A stretch of 64,000 nucleotides of DNA from Paraburkholderia aromaticivorans. Its GTDB lineage: Bacteria > Pseudomonadota > Gammaproteobacteria > Burkholderiales > Burkholderiaceae. A model generated the notes under the pieces. That model was not told where the DNA came from. It saw only the letters and a list, made by a program, of their open reading frames with translations, and did no database searches. This document shows, piece by piece, positions 33,003 through 42,286 of this stretch. The stretch spans positions 62,001-126,000 of the forward strand of contig NZ_CP022993.1 of assembly GCF_002278075.1 (NCBI RefSeq). Direction: 5' to 3'. Within the stretch, counting starts at the first letter, position 1. Every line of letters begins with the position of its first letter. The translations under genes and the position numbers were made by a program.

Positions 33003-33786
33003 TTACCTGAAATACAATGCGACGTCGCCGAGCGCGCCGAAAGACGCTTTAAACATTTGATTACGCTGTGCGCGATAACCGCGTGTTAAGCCGCCGGTTA
33101 AGACAATATTTCCTGCATTGAGTTGCGCTCCATCACGATTGAGTCTGTTGGCAAGCCAGGCAACGGCAATCAACGGACCACCCATTGCTATTACTGCCCC
33201 TCCCCTGGTCGAGCAGCTTGCCGTCAGCCCAAAATTCAACCTGAATGCGCCGAAAGTCGCCAACGCTGCTTATTGCGTGCGGCGCGCCGAGTACATAGCG
33301 CGCACTGGAACTGTTGTCGACAATATTGTCGACTGCTTTGAATACATACTCGCGATAGCGGGTATCGCAGATTTCCAGCGCCGGCATGCAGACGCCGCCT
33401 GCGAGCAGCACCGATTGCCGATCATGCCCACCACCGGCCAGCTGTCGATCGAGCCGAACCGCCATTTCTGGCTCGACTAACGGATGGATCAGTGAATCGA
33501 ACGCGACTTCGCCACTGTCCTGGGCCACGCCGATGTCTTCGCTCAGCACACCATAATTTGGCTCATCAATGTTCATTTGTTGGCGCATTGCTGCACTGGT
33601 GTAGCCGAGCTTGTATCCGACGGTTGCGCGACCTCGCAGTTTCATTTTTTGTCGAGCGATCTCATATGCATCGGTTTCATTGAGATCCGGATAGCGGAAA
33701 GAAAGGGTGTCGATCGGCAGCAGCCCACACTCCGCCTGCCAAAGCGCGCGCGCGAGCTGGTCGATCGTGCTGGTAAGTAGCGACAT
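33003..33786 (-). pseudogene. 2-hydroxypenta-2,4-dienoate hydratase, frameshifted
   Basis: This enzyme (MhpD/DmpE/TodG type) hydrates the dienoate left after ring-fission hydrolysis. MSLLTSTIDQLARALWQAEC through LKLRGRATVGYKLGYTSAAMRQQM (written MKLRGRATVGYKLGYTS in the sequence) and LVEPEMAVRLDRQL match the family. After KLLDQGRG the frame is wrong, and the end continues in another frame as AVIAMGGPLIAVAWLANRLN and IVLTGGLTRGYRAQRNQMFKA. A single-base indel near 33200 explains this. The gene is also joined without a stop to the hydrolase remnant upstream. Confidence 0.82.
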
Positions 33787-34232
33787 GGGTCTTTGAAGGA
33801 AATTACTGTAAATCGCGGCTTCCGCGAAAAAGTCGCCGACGAGCCGATTAAACCGTGCAGCATGCTCGATCTGGGTCCAATGCCCGCACTGCCCGAAAAC
33901 GTGCAACTGTGACTTCGCGATCAGCTCGAACAATCGGTAGGAATTCGCCAGTGGAATCACCTTGTCTTCGCGGCCATGAATGATCAGCGTTTGATGCGAC
34001 AGTGCCCCGATGCCGGCTTCCGGGCTAGCCAATCCATCCACAGAACGCTGGCCCGGTGCGGGGAACATTTGCGAGAACGCTTCCTGAAAGCCGGGGCGAA
34101 TGCTTGCTTCATAACGCATGCGCGCCAGCTCATCATTGACCAGCGTGCGGTCGTAAGCAAAGATATCGAGCATGCTGCGCATGGTTTCCAACGATGGCGT
34201 ATAACCCCAAACCCGGTCTAGCCCTTCCGTGA
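33787..34232 (-). pseudogene. meta-cleavage product hydrolase, C-terminal part only
   Basis: The frame LDRVWGYTPSLETMRSMLDIFAYDRTLVNDELARMRYEAS is followed by LIIHGREDKVIPLANSYRLFE, which holds the catalytic Asp, and FGQCGHWTQIEHAARFNRLV, which holds the catalytic His. This is the C-terminal half of an alpha/beta hydrolase of the TodF/CumD/BphD group. The N-terminal half with the serine nucleophile is missing; at about 34225 the sequence jumps into a ferredoxin reductase gene. No stop separates it from the hydratase that follows. Confidence 0.82.
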
Positions 34233-34457
34233 TTGAAAATAATATTCTGCGTTGTGCAGGATGATATCCGCTAGTGAACGGTCGCCGCAAAGCAGCTCTT
34301 TGGACAGGGGCGGGCGGTCATATGGCAGTGCCAGCTCTTCATTGATCAATGTGATGGGCCGATCAAAACCTCGTCGTCGACGCAGCCCGTTTGCCGCACT
34401 TACGCCAGCCAGGCCGGCGCCGACTATCACCACCCCGGCATTCATGTCGTCGATCAT
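34218..34457 (-). pseudogene. ferredoxin reductase, N-terminal part only
   Basis: MNAGVVIVGAGLAGVSAANGLRRRRGF is the FAD-binding Rossmann start, and LINEELALPYDRPPLSKELLCGD is the second conserved segment of TodA/BphA4-type dioxygenase reductases. After about 75 residues (LHNAEYYFQS) the frame ends at a deletion junction with the hydrolase remnant. Its loss leaves the dioxygenase without a linked reductase. Confidence 0.82.
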
Positions 34458-34526
34458 GACTGTTTTTTTCCCTGATCAATCAGACGTTGTAGTTTCATGC
34501 TGGCCCAATGTTTCTCGTTACGCGGC

Positions 34527-34820
34527 TCACATACCCAGGTAGGCTTGACGCACCTGTTCGTTGTGCATCAACTGGCGGCCCTTACCACTCAACACAATCC
34601 GGCCGGTTTCCATGACATACGCCCAATCTGCCAACGGCAATGCCTCATAGGCGTTTTGCTTCACCAGCAAGATGGTCACGCCTTGTTGGCGCAGCTTGGC
34701 AATAATCGCAAACACTTCCTCCACCATCAAAGGCGCCAAGCCCATGGACGGTTCGTCGAGCAGCAGCAAACGTGGATGGCTTATATGAGCGCGTGCAATC
34801 GCCAGCATCTGCTGCTGCCA
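34527..34820 (-). pseudogene. branched-chain-type ABC transporter ATPase (LivF), C-terminal part
   Basis: QQQMLAIARAHISHPRLLLLDEPSMGLAPLMVEEVF holds the Walker B and D-loop of LivF-type ATPases, followed by VTILLVKQNAYEALPLADWAYVMETGRIVLSG with the switch region. The signature motif and Walker A are missing upstream of about 34820. Such transporters in catabolic islands import aromatic acids, so an uptake system was probably lost here. The usual LVEQN reads LVKQN. Confidence 0.82.
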
Positions 34821-34868
34821 ACAAATCTGTTCCCCGTATTGGCGGTAAAACGTTTATTCTTGCCGGAT

Positions 34869-35267
34869 TCATTGCGCGTCCGACTTTTGACGAAGACAGA
34901 CCAACTGCCCAGCGTTATCTCCTTGGTCCAGCCGTACAAAAATACGGTCGTTTTCAATTACGATCGGGTACGTTGCGACCGGTTTGGTACACGGCAACGC
35001 CGTCGCTTCGCCGGTACGAATATCGAATGTGCCACTATGGAAAGGACACTCCACCTGGCCGTCCTCGATATCGCCTTCGGATAAAGAGGCAGCGCCGTGC
35101 GTACAGGTATCGTCAATGGCAAAGAACTCGTCGCCAAGACGAAATACTGCGATCGGCGGGCGACCCGCGACATCGACGCGGGTACCACACTCGGGCTTGA
35201 CGTCGTCGGTATGCAGCAGAAATGTCAGCTCAGCTTGGTTCGCCACGCCCGCCTCCGCCAGTTTCAT
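34869..35267 (-). CDS. Rieske-type ferredoxin of a ring-hydroxylating dioxygenase
   Basis: The 132-residue protein has the Rieske ligands CTHGAASLSEG (Cys-x-His) and CPFHSGTFDIRTG (Cys-x2-His) around residues 55-80. It would carry electrons from a reductase to the oxygenase encoded at 40287-42216. The ATG at 35267 overlaps the thioesterase gene by 38 bp. The last dozen residues (AGQLVCLRQKSDAQ) look atypical and may come from a junction just before the LivF fragment. Confidence 0.85.
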   Translation of the reverse strand: MKLAEAGVANQAELTFLLHTDDVKPECGTRVDVAGRPPIAVFRLGDEFFAIDDTCTHGAASLSEGDIEDGQVECPFHSGTFDIRTGEATALPCTKPVATYPIVIENDRIFVRLDQGDNAGQLVCLRQKSDAQ

Positions 35268-35766
35268 TTTCGTCAAGGAGCGCCTGGCCAAGGTTGTAGT
35301 AGCGGCCATGCAGTTCGGCGATCTGCCGCCCTTCCTGATCGATCACGCGCACCAGCGTCACACCGGTGGTCTTGCCCGCGTACGTTACCTCCGAATGCGC
35401 GTACAGTCGGTCGCCCTGTTTGGCCGGCCGCACGTAATCGATATGGCAATTCAGTCCCACCGCCACGTTGTTGCGTGCGCTGGCTGCATACGCAAAGGCG
35501 GTGTCAGCTAGCGTAAAAATATAGCCGCCGTGGCATATGTCATAGGCATTGAGCATTGCTTCGGCAACTGTCATCGACAGTACGATGCGACCAGGCCCGC
35601 TCGATTCGATTGCGATTCCCAGCCCATCCGACACCCGGTCATTCGATCGCATCTTGGCGATACAGCGCTCAGCAACTTCCACTGCGCCTTTGGATTGATC
35701 GCCTGCATATGCTGCTTGGCCTGCCTTATCCGTTGTGTTCGACTTCACTCGATCTCCGTATTCCAT
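35230..35766 (-). CDS. PaaI-type hotdog thioesterase
   Basis: This 178-residue hotdog-fold thioesterase contains AYDICHGGYIFTLADTAFAYAAS (around residues 75-97), the signature of PaaI/PaaD proteins including the catalytic Asp, and GLNCHIDYVRPAKQGDRLYAHSEV. It would release dead-end or inhibitory aryl-CoA or acyl-CoA esters. The start overlaps the end of the ligase gene by 22 bp, so it belongs to the same transcription unit. Confidence 0.85.
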   Translation of the reverse strand: MEYGDRVKSNTTDKAGQAAYAGDQSKGAVEVAERCIAKMRSNDRVSDGLGIAIESSGPGRIVLSMTVAEAMLNAYDICHGGYIFTLADTAFAYAASARNNVAVGLNCHIDYVRPAKQGDRLYAHSEVTYAGKTTGVTLVRVIDQEGRQIAELHGRYYNLGQALLDENETGGGGRGEPS

Positions 35767-37325
35767 GGCACTAAGCCTTTTTCGTTACTTAACCACTTTC
35801 TAATTTCCGCTTTCTTGACCTTGGCATTAGCGGTCTTGGGCAACTCATCGACGAATACTACATGCTTGGGTGTCTCTGGCTTGCTTAACTTGCCTTCGCA
35901 AAAACCGATGATATCTTCCAAGCTGGTGCTCTTGTGCGTCGGCCTTTTGTTGATAACCGCGACCACGGCCTCGCCCCATTCCGGATGCGGAACGCCAACC
36001 ACAGCCACTTCCAAAACCGCCGGGTGCTCGACTATTACCGCCTCGACAGTGGTTGGAAATACATTCACGGCACCGGTGATAATCATGAATTTTTGCCGAT
36101 CCAGCAGATACACATAGCCACGTTCATCCATGCTCCCGATATCGTTGGTACGTAGCCAGCCATCCTTTAACGCTTCAGCCGTCTCCTTCGGCAGATTCAT
36201 ATACCCCTTCATCAGAGTAGTGCTACGCAGCCAGATTTCGCCCTTGGTGTTTGGTGGTAGTGGCCGGCCTTCATCATCACGGATCGAGCACTCGAAATGA
36301 ATGCCGACGCGGCCGACCGACTTTAGCAAATCCGGTTCGGATTCCAGTGCCAGCTTGTGATCGCCTTCCGTCAAATAAGTGATCCAGCCACCGGTCGATT
36401 CTGTCAAGGCATAGGTCTGAATCATTTCGACCTTGAATGCTTCCCGAGCGTCTCGGATCAGCTTTGGGGTCGCCGGCGAGGAGCCATACATCAGCAGCCG
36501 TAGAGAGGAAAGATCGTATTTAGCGTTTTGTTGTTCGATAATAGCCCGTTGCACCATGGTCGGCACAAGCAACCCGACGGTTACGCGGAAGCGCTCGACA
36601 TCTCTCAAAAAGGCATCAATTTTGAACGAGCCGTCGGGGATGATCGTAGTCATGGCGTTGCCAAGTCCATAGCAATTCATGATGATCACTACCCAAGCGG
36701 ATGCAGCTGGCATATACCAAACGTCATCCGGAGCGAAGCCAAATGAAATCAAGGAATGGATCACGCAGTCAGCGCCGCCTTGCTGCGTTAGCATTACGCC
36801 TTTCGGTACACCTGTGGTGCCGGAGGTATAGCTGCAAAACAGCAAGTCGTCAGGTGCGAGTTCTGGCCACTCCGGTGTACCGCTTGCTTCGCTTAACAGC
36901 GTCTCATAATCAAGCGGAAAGTCATGCTCACCGTTATAGCCAATTATGGTAATGCCAATTGCCTTGATTTCACTCCGATGGTCGGCGACCATGGTTTTCA
37001 GGCGAGCATCGACCAATAGCACGCGTGTTTTGCTGTCTTTCAGAACGTGCAGTACTTCCGGCCAGGCGTATTGCGTATTGATACCGACCCGCACCGCCCC
37101 GATTGCCATGCATGCGTAGAAATGCTCGTAGACTTCGATTGATTCAAGCGACATGATCGAGACGGTTGTCCCCTTGCCATGACCCATTTTTTGTAAGGCC
37201 CTGGCAAATCGATCTGAGCGCTCGTCCATCTGTTTCCAGGTGGCGGTGCGGCTGCCGCAGTAGTACGCGACTTTCGTGGGATAATTGTTGGCGCAGCGTT
37301 TGATCATCTCGCGTAGATACAGCAT
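35745..37325 (-). CDS. acyl-CoA ligase (AMP-forming)
   Basis: This 526-residue adenylate-forming ligase shows the P-loop YTSGTTGVPKGVMLT (around 180), the A5 region TYALTESTGGW (around 310), the A8 hinge LRTNDIGSMDERGYVYLLDRQKFMIITGAVNVFP (around 400) and the A10 Lys in PKTANAKVKKAEIR (around 505). It would activate a carboxylic acid side chain or an aromatic acid. The specificity cannot be read from the sequence. It lies between the DUF35 gene and the thioesterase on one strand. Confidence 0.88.
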   Translation of the reverse strand: MLYLREMIKRCANNYPTKVAYYCGSRTATWKQMDERSDRFARALQKMGHGKGTTVSIMSLESIEVYEHFYACMAIGAVRVGINTQYAWPEVLHVLKDSKTRVLLVDARLKTMVADHRSEIKAIGITIIGYNGEHDFPLDYETLLSEASGTPEWPELAPDDLLFCSYTSGTTGVPKGVMLTQQGGADCVIHSLISFGFAPDDVWYMPAASAWVVIIMNCYGLGNAMTTIIPDGSFKIDAFLRDVERFRVTVGLLVPTMVQRAIIEQQNAKYDLSSLRLLMYGSSPATPKLIRDAREAFKVEMIQTYALTESTGGWITYLTEGDHKLALESEPDLLKSVGRVGIHFECSIRDDEGRPLPPNTKGEIWLRSTTLMKGYMNLPKETAEALKDGWLRTNDIGSMDERGYVYLLDRQKFMIITGAVNVFPTTVEAVIVEHPAVLEVAVVGVPHPEWGEAVVAVINKRPTHKSTSLEDIIGFCEGKLSKPETPKHVVFVDELPKTANAKVKKAEIRKWLSNEKGLVPWNTEIE

Positions 37326-37364
37326 GATTTTCTCGTCTCCTAATATTTGTAAATTTTCTGCGGC

Positions 37365-37739
37365 TTACTGACTGAAAGGGTGGAAGATCAGTCCTTTCGA
37401 ATCAAATCGCGCACTCACTGCCATCCCTACTTCTGGCTCGTCATCGCCGACATGCGCCAAGCGCGCCAGTAGTTGCGGACCTTCTGCCAATTCCACCAGG
37501 GCGACCGTATATGGAATCGGAAAATCTTCAGCGTATTGACGATGAAATTCGACATACGAAATCACCTTCCCGGTACCTTTTGCGCGCTGCCATTGCACAG
37601 TGGAGCCTGTAACCTTCCGCCAGCTGCGTGCATGCAAGCCGAGCGCCTTGCCTGTTTTCGTGTCAACGGGAATGCGCAATTCGTTGTTGCCGACAAAAGC
37701 CAGGAACTCTTTGTCGTATTCGTCGTATAGGGTTTGCAT
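37365..37739 (-). CDS. DUF35 OB-fold protein (no zinc ribbon)
   Basis: The 124-residue protein has the OB-fold pattern of DUF35 partners of thiolases (GTGKVISYVEFHRQYAEDFPIPYTVALVELAEGPQLLARL). It contains no cysteine, so the usual rubredoxin-like zinc ribbon is absent or degenerate. It is directly downstream of the thiolase-like gene, with which such proteins form complexes in steroid and side-chain thiolysis or retro-aldol cleavage. Confidence 0.8.
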   Translation of the reverse strand: MQTLYDEYDKEFLAFVGNNELRIPVDTKTGKALGLHARSWRKVTGSTVQWQRAKGTGKVISYVEFHRQYAEDFPIPYTVALVELAEGPQLLARLAHVGDDEPEVGMAVSARFDSKGLIFHPFSQ

Positions 37740-37754
37740 GGAACAGCTTCCCTT

Positions 37755-38930
37755 TCAATGTAGCGCCGCGTGCGGGCTAAGCAGAACGCAGCTGTGATAG
37801 TCGAGGCAGCCACCCGAACCCGTAACCAATAGCAAATCATTGTTTACCACTTGACGTTCTCCACCAGCGCCTCGAACCTGAATCACGCCTTCGGAAAGAG
37901 GGGTTACGCCCTGCAAATAAAATCCGGATAAGTGGCCCCCGCCTGTGTTTACGGGCAATGTGCCTCCGGGCGCTGTGTGGCCATCAGCCACGTATGAGCC
38001 GGCCTCGCCGGGCTTGCAAAGGCCGTACTCTTCCAGTGCAAGAATGCCGACGTAGGAAAATGCATCGTAGAACTGACAGGCAGTCACATCTGCTGCGACA
38101 ACGCCCGCACTTTTGTACGCCATCCTGGCTGCTTGTTGAGCTCCAGAGCCGAGTTCGTCATCGTCACCATGCAAGCCACTACGGCCACGGTGACCTTGGC
38201 CCATTCCGTGGATATAAACTGGTGCGTGCGGCCCATTGACAGCGCACCTTACACTTGTAACAATGATCGCGACTGCGCCATTCACTGGGTAGCAGCAATC
38301 CAGTATGCGAAATGGCGCGACTATCATTGGTGAAGCGAGGTAATCACCGATACTAAGAGGCTTCCTTAAAAATGCCTGCGGATTTAAAGCAGCCCATTTG
38401 CGACAGCTGACCGCATACGCACCCAACTGATGTTGGGTCGTGCCGTACCGTGCCATATGCTTGCGCGCAGCCAGCGCGTAGGCCGCCGACGCCCCTAAAA
38501 AGCCCTGCTGACGCTCCCAGCCTTCCACACCAGTTAATGGCATCGCAATAGCAAAGCTATCGCCACCACCACTTGCCTTAACAGGTGTATCGGAGAAAAC
38601 ACAGACCACGCTTTTGGCCATGCCCTGACGAATCGCCATTGCTGCATACTGGACCATCTGTACTGCGGAAGACCCTTCTGAGTCGATGGCCGCAAGCAAG
38701 CCAAGATTGCGCAATTGTAGGTCGTTCTGCAAGCGTAGCGGCACTTCGTCCGGGTCTGCGATTGGGCTGCGATTGATTAACAGACCATCGATGTCCGTCT
38801 TTTTCAATCCGGCGTCGGCGATTGCAGCCTCTACTGCCGCAGCAGCTAACTCCCGTGAGGTACCGATTGGCTTACGCGACAGTTCGCTGAAACCAAGGCC
38901 TGCAATTGCAGCAATAGGTTTATGTCTCAT
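37755..38930 (-). CDS. thiolase-like protein (SCP-x/lipid-transfer type)
   Basis: The protein has 391 residues from MRHKPIAAIAGLGFSELSRK. It belongs to the non-decarboxylating thiolase superfamily of SCP-x type: EAAIADAGLKKTDIDGLLI near the start, IDSEGSSAVQMVQYAAMAIRQGMAKSVVCVFSDTP (around 90-125), ACQFYDAFSYVGILALEEYGLC (around 285) and NTGGGHLSGFYLQGVTPLSEGVIQVRGAGG (around 325). The usual Cys nucleophile position carries Ser (EGSSA), as in many aldolase-type members that act with DUF35 proteins. The neighbouring DUF35 gene fits that role. An IS256 element begins 17 bp upstream of the start. Confidence 0.8.
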   Translation of the reverse strand: MRHKPIAAIAGLGFSELSRKPIGTSRELAAAAVEAAIADAGLKKTDIDGLLINRSPIADPDEVPLRLQNDLQLRNLGLLAAIDSEGSSAVQMVQYAAMAIRQGMAKSVVCVFSDTPVKASGGGDSFAIAMPLTGVEGWERQQGFLGASAAYALAARKHMARYGTTQHQLGAYAVSCRKWAALNPQAFLRKPLSIGDYLASPMIVAPFRILDCCYPVNGAVAIIVTSVRCAVNGPHAPVYIHGMGQGHRGRSGLHGDDDELGSGAQQAARMAYKSAGVVAADVTACQFYDAFSYVGILALEEYGLCKPGEAGSYVADGHTAPGGTLPVNTGGGHLSGFYLQGVTPLSEGVIQVRGAGGERQVVNNDLLLVTGSGGCLDYHSCVLLSPHAALH

Positions 38931-38946
38931 GGCGCTTGAGATAAAG

Positions 38947-40257
38947 TCAAATGTGGTGTTTGGGAAGTTCGGTCTGATCAGGCGGCAAGCGGTTGCTAGG
39001 CCGGTGGGCTGTCTGTCACCGGTAGTCCGTCTTTGAAAGGAACGCCTTCGAGCAGTGAGGCGACTTTTTCGGGCGCACGAATACGCCGCCACGATTTTTC
39101 CGCCGACTCAATCAGCTTGAATGCGAGCCCGAGAAAGGTCGGACGGGAAACGCAGTTGCGCGTGCGAGTTGTTCGATGCCGAACTGTGGCGAAGGTCGAC
39201 TCAATGGGATTGGTCGTCCGCAAGTGCTGCCAGTGTTCCGCAGGAAAGTCATAGAACGCGAGCAACCCATCACTGTCTTTTGTGAGTTTCTCCGTCGCCT
39301 TCGGATACCTTGCCGAATAAGCATCAGTAAAGCGGTTGAAGGCCGCCAGCGCTTCCTCGCGTGTGGCGGCTTGCCAGATCTGCTGCAGGCCAGCTTTGGC
39401 TCGACCATGCTGCGATTTGGGCAAAGCGCTGAGTATATTTCCAGTCTTGTGAAACCAGCAGCGCTGGTGTCGAGCCTTTGGGAACACTTCGGCCAATGCT
39501 GCCCACAGCCCCATTGCCCCATCGCCGGCCGCGAGCGGCGGACCGCTTTGCAGGCCTCGCGCTTTCAGATCCAGAAAGAGCGCGCACCAGGCGTCCTTGG
39601 ACTCGCGGAAGCCGTCGCCAATCGCCACACGTTCTTTCGTTCCGTCCGGTTTCACGCCGATGATGACCAGCAGGCACTGGCCATCCGAATCGTCACTGCG
39701 CAGCCCCGTGTTGATCCCATCGGCCCACTGAGCCTTCAGACGGCTGACCACGTTGGGCGAAAGGCCTTTGGCCTCTTCACCCAGCAGCACGCTCAGCGCC
39801 TCGCTCATGTTGCCGGTCGAGACGCCGCGTAGATACAGCCAGGGCAACGCCGCCGACACGCGGGGTGACTTACTAATGTAGGGCGGCACGATGTTCGAAT
39901 TGAACTTCATGCCCGAGCCCGAGCGATCGCGGACCTTCGGCACCCGTACGGTGACCGGACGATTGCCGTCACGACCTCGCGCTCCGGCAGGTAGCCATTG
40001 CGAATCACGGCGCGCCTGCCGTCGAGTGTCTTCACGTTATCGTAGCGTTCGAGCAATGTCGTCAACTCCGCCTCAATCGCTTGCTGGATAATCTGCCGCG
40101 CGCCTTGCTGAATCAAATCGTCAAGGCCGCTGGGCCGCGCTTCCGATTTACCTGCGCCTGTTTCTTCTGTAACCTTCTTCATTGGTGGTGGATCCCGGTT
40201 TGGCTGGTTGTCACTCTAGACACCTTAAAATCCCTACCTCACGAACACCACTTTCGA
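38947..40257 (-). mobile_element. IS256-family insertion sequence, copy A
   Basis: The left end TCAAATGTGGTGTTTG at 38947 and the complement of TCGAAAGTGGTGTT ending at 40257 form imperfect inverted repeats around 1,311 bp. The flanks do not show a clear 8-9 bp duplication. It separates the dioxygenase beta gene from the thiolase-like gene and so may break the operon. A truncated copy lies at 42375. Confidence 0.8.
38996..40182 (-). pseudogene. IS256-family transposase, frameshifted
   Basis: MKKVTEETGAGKSEARPSGL to NGYLPEREVVTAIVRSP lies in one frame (40182 to about 39930) and VPPYISKSPRVSAALPWLYLRGVSTGNM onward in another (39943 to 38996). Both are parts of one mutator-type transposase; the first Asp lies in WADGINTGLR, the second near GDGAMGLWAALAEVFPKARHQRCWFHKTGN and the Glu in TTNPIESTFATVRHR. 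A frameshift around 39930 separates them. Programmed shifting is not typical of IS256, so the copy is probably defective. Confidence 0.82.
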
Positions 40258-40286
40258 CCATAACTCCATGCGCTTGGCGGTCTCGG

Positions 40287-40829
40287 TTAGATAATGAATG
40301 CTAGACTAGGGATTGCTTCGTCACCATGTACAAGCATCACTTTTTTGAAAAACATCTTTAGTTCATTGTTTTTCCAACGCAGATGGTGTTCGATCCGCCC
40401 AGGCCAGATTTCGACAGTGCGCGTGGATGACATGCGCAGTTCATAGAGAACGAAGTTAGAAAACACTTGGTATTCGTTATCGCCTTTGCGCTCAACCTCG
40501 ATGTTCGATACAACGCGTCGCATTCTGGACACGGGTAATTGAGAATGGCGTTCGCCTGTATTAAGTTGAGCAATACGCGTGCGCAGGCGTGAGCGATTAT
40601 CGGCAGTAATCGACAGATGTTTGCTCATATCGAAATCACCCTCGCCGCGAGGTACCCAATAAATCATGTCGTCGTCGACCAATTGCTCCCATTCGGTGTA
40701 GCGCGACTCATCTGCGAACCGCGCGTCCCGATAGATGAATGCGCAAATGGCAACATACTCCTCAGCACTGATGGCTGCGACGTTTGGGGCGGGGGATTGG
40801 GTGTTTTCTAGCGGTGCTGCGGTGCTCAT
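40287..40829 (-). CDS. ring-hydroxylating dioxygenase beta subunit
   Basis: The 180-residue protein has the cystatin-like fold pattern of oxygenase small subunits: YVAICAFIYRDARFADESRYTEWEQLVDDDMIYWVPRG, RLRTRIAQLNTGERHSQLPVSRMRRVVSNIEV (the RxxR region around 85-110) and a C-terminal WPGRIEHHLRWKNNELKMFFKKVMLVHGDEAI. It follows the alpha subunit by 64 bp and would complete an alpha3beta3 oxygenase. The downstream genes are separated by IS256 copy A. Confidence 0.87.
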   Translation of the reverse strand: MSTAAPLENTQSPAPNVAAISAEEYVAICAFIYRDARFADESRYTEWEQLVDDDMIYWVPRGEGDFDMSKHLSITADNRSRLRTRIAQLNTGERHSQLPVSRMRRVVSNIEVERKGDNEYQVFSNFVLYELRMSSTRTVEIWPGRIEHHLRWKNNELKMFFKKVMLVHGDEAIPSLAFII

Positions 40830-40893
40830 CTTTGTCTCCGAAATACTTTCTTGGTTATCTATCGCGGCGCATAGCTATCAATAGGCTACGAGT

Positions 40894-42216
40894 TTAATGG
40901 GAACAGGCAGGTTCTTCGCTTTTTTGTGATTTCATCGGCAATTCTTTTTGCATAACCTTCTTGTAATGCCTCCAAAAACCTCGATTGGTACATTCATCGG
41001 TGACATGACCGGTAATGACGCCGTCTGCACCGACCACGTCGCGATTCATGCCCCGTGAGACATCAAGCCAGTCAGCCTGATCGCGCATCGCAATCTGTTG
41101 GCGCTCCGAGATCACGCTGTCATCCGCCAGTAGAAAGGCTGAAGGGCCAAGGGCTGCTTCTGACTGGCGCAAGATTCGCTGGTTGACTTCGTCAGGCACA
41201 CCTTCCAAAAGCATTGGCGTGTGCCACTGGATGCACTGGTGTGCATTGACCGGTTCGAAAATGACTATGTTCATTTCGCCGAGGAATAGATTCGGGAAAA
41301 TTGCAGCATGGGGCGGACCATCTCTCAAAATCCGATCGCCTTTTTCCTCTCCATAGCTGTTCTTGAGCTGTTGCACATATTCTGGATAGCGGTCTCTCTT
41401 GACGCCGAGCCATTCGAAATATTCCTTGTACGATGGCGAGAAAAATAGTTCGGTATGGCCGTTGCCCCAATCCTTGGTTTCCGAAACCAGGCTTTCCTCG
41501 GTGGCGATTGCAGCAGCGTTATAGTGGGAGTCGATGACGCGGGCAAAAGATGAATGGACGTAATTCACGTGATAGCCGTCGGTATCATTTTCAGGAAGCA
41601 TTTTCCAGTTCGCGTCGAACCGCTGCTTAACCCATCCAGCGGTCAGTTTGATCCGACCGACCGGTGACATATCACAAGCACGATCAATCAATACTTTGGC
41701 CTTGCCAAGGTGGTCGGCCAGCGGACCGACCGCTTCGTTAAACGTGGCAAATACGAATCCGCGATACTCTTCAGTACGTAACACTTTCAGGGCTATGCCT
41801 TCCTTTGATTTTGGAAAGCCACCTGGATACGACACATCGAGCAATTTGCCATCTAAGCCATATACCCAGCCGTGGTAGGCGCAAGTTAAGTATTTAGTTT
41901 TTCCGCTCTTGTTTATGCACATCAGATTGCCGCGATGAGCACAACGGTTAGAAAGCACGGCGATCGAATTATCCTTCTGGCGCACCATAATGACTTCTTC
42001 GCGACCGATAGTACGACGCTGATATTCGCCCGGCGCAGGAATTTCCGAGTCATGCCCGACAAATACCCATCCACCATAGAAAATTTGTTGCATTTCCTGT
42101 TCGTACAGATCTGTATTCGTGTAGAGGCTACCGTGAATACGCTCCTCCTGAATCAGGTAATCGAGATCGATCGTTGATTTGGCGGGAAAGATTTTCACTG
42201 TTTTTTGATGCGCCAT
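40894..42216 (-). CDS. Rieske non-haem iron dioxygenase alpha subunit
   Basis: This 440-residue oxygenase large subunit has Rieske ligands CAHRGNLM (Cys-x-His) and CAYHGWVYGLDG (Cys-x2-His) around residues 85-110, and the mononuclear iron site ENDTDGYHVNYVH (Asp bridge and two His, around 200), with a downstream acidic ligand expected near the end. The ATG at 42216 has AGGAG upstream. The family covers benzoate-, cumate- and diterpenoid-type dioxygenases. The neighbours (ligase, thiolase, DUF35, thioesterase, CaiB, TetR) suggest an aromatic or polycyclic acid with a CoA-processed side chain; the exact substrate is unknown. Confidence 0.87.
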   Translation of the reverse strand: MAHQKTVKIFPAKSTIDLDYLIQEERIHGSLYTNTDLYEQEMQQIFYGGWVFVGHDSEIPAPGEYQRRTIGREEVIMVRQKDNSIAVLSNRCAHRGNLMCINKSGKTKYLTCAYHGWVYGLDGKLLDVSYPGGFPKSKEGIALKVLRTEEYRGFVFATFNEAVGPLADHLGKAKVLIDRACDMSPVGRIKLTAGWVKQRFDANWKMLPENDTDGYHVNYVHSSFARVIDSHYNAAAIATEESLVSETKDWGNGHTELFFSPSYKEYFEWLGVKRDRYPEYVQQLKNSYGEEKGDRILRDGPPHAAIFPNLFLGEMNIVIFEPVNAHQCIQWHTPMLLEGVPDEVNQRILRQSEAALGPSAFLLADDSVISERQQIAMRDQADWLDVSRGMNRDVVGADGVITGHVTDECTNRGFWRHYKKVMQKELPMKSQKSEEPACSH

Positions 42217-42266
42217 GCCATGCACTCCTGTTGATGGGGAAAACTTGGCACGTATCGCTCTCGTAA

Positions 42267-42286
42267 CATACCAAGTGATTGGTATG
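42267..42286. promoter_or_regulatory. candidate TetR operator upstream of the dioxygenase genes
   Basis: CATACCAAGTGATTGGTATG is a perfect dyad (8-bp arms, 4-bp centre) 50 bp upstream of the dioxygenase alpha start, followed by a partial third half-site (GTATGGTATAC). Size and symmetry fit TetR-family operators; the TetR gene at 32171 is the nearest candidate. The binding is inference. Confidence 0.6.

Noticed and set aside
38938..40266. Target duplication around IS256 copy A
   Set aside because: Left flank GAGATAAAG and right flank CCATAACTC do not match in either orientation, so no duplication is claimed.
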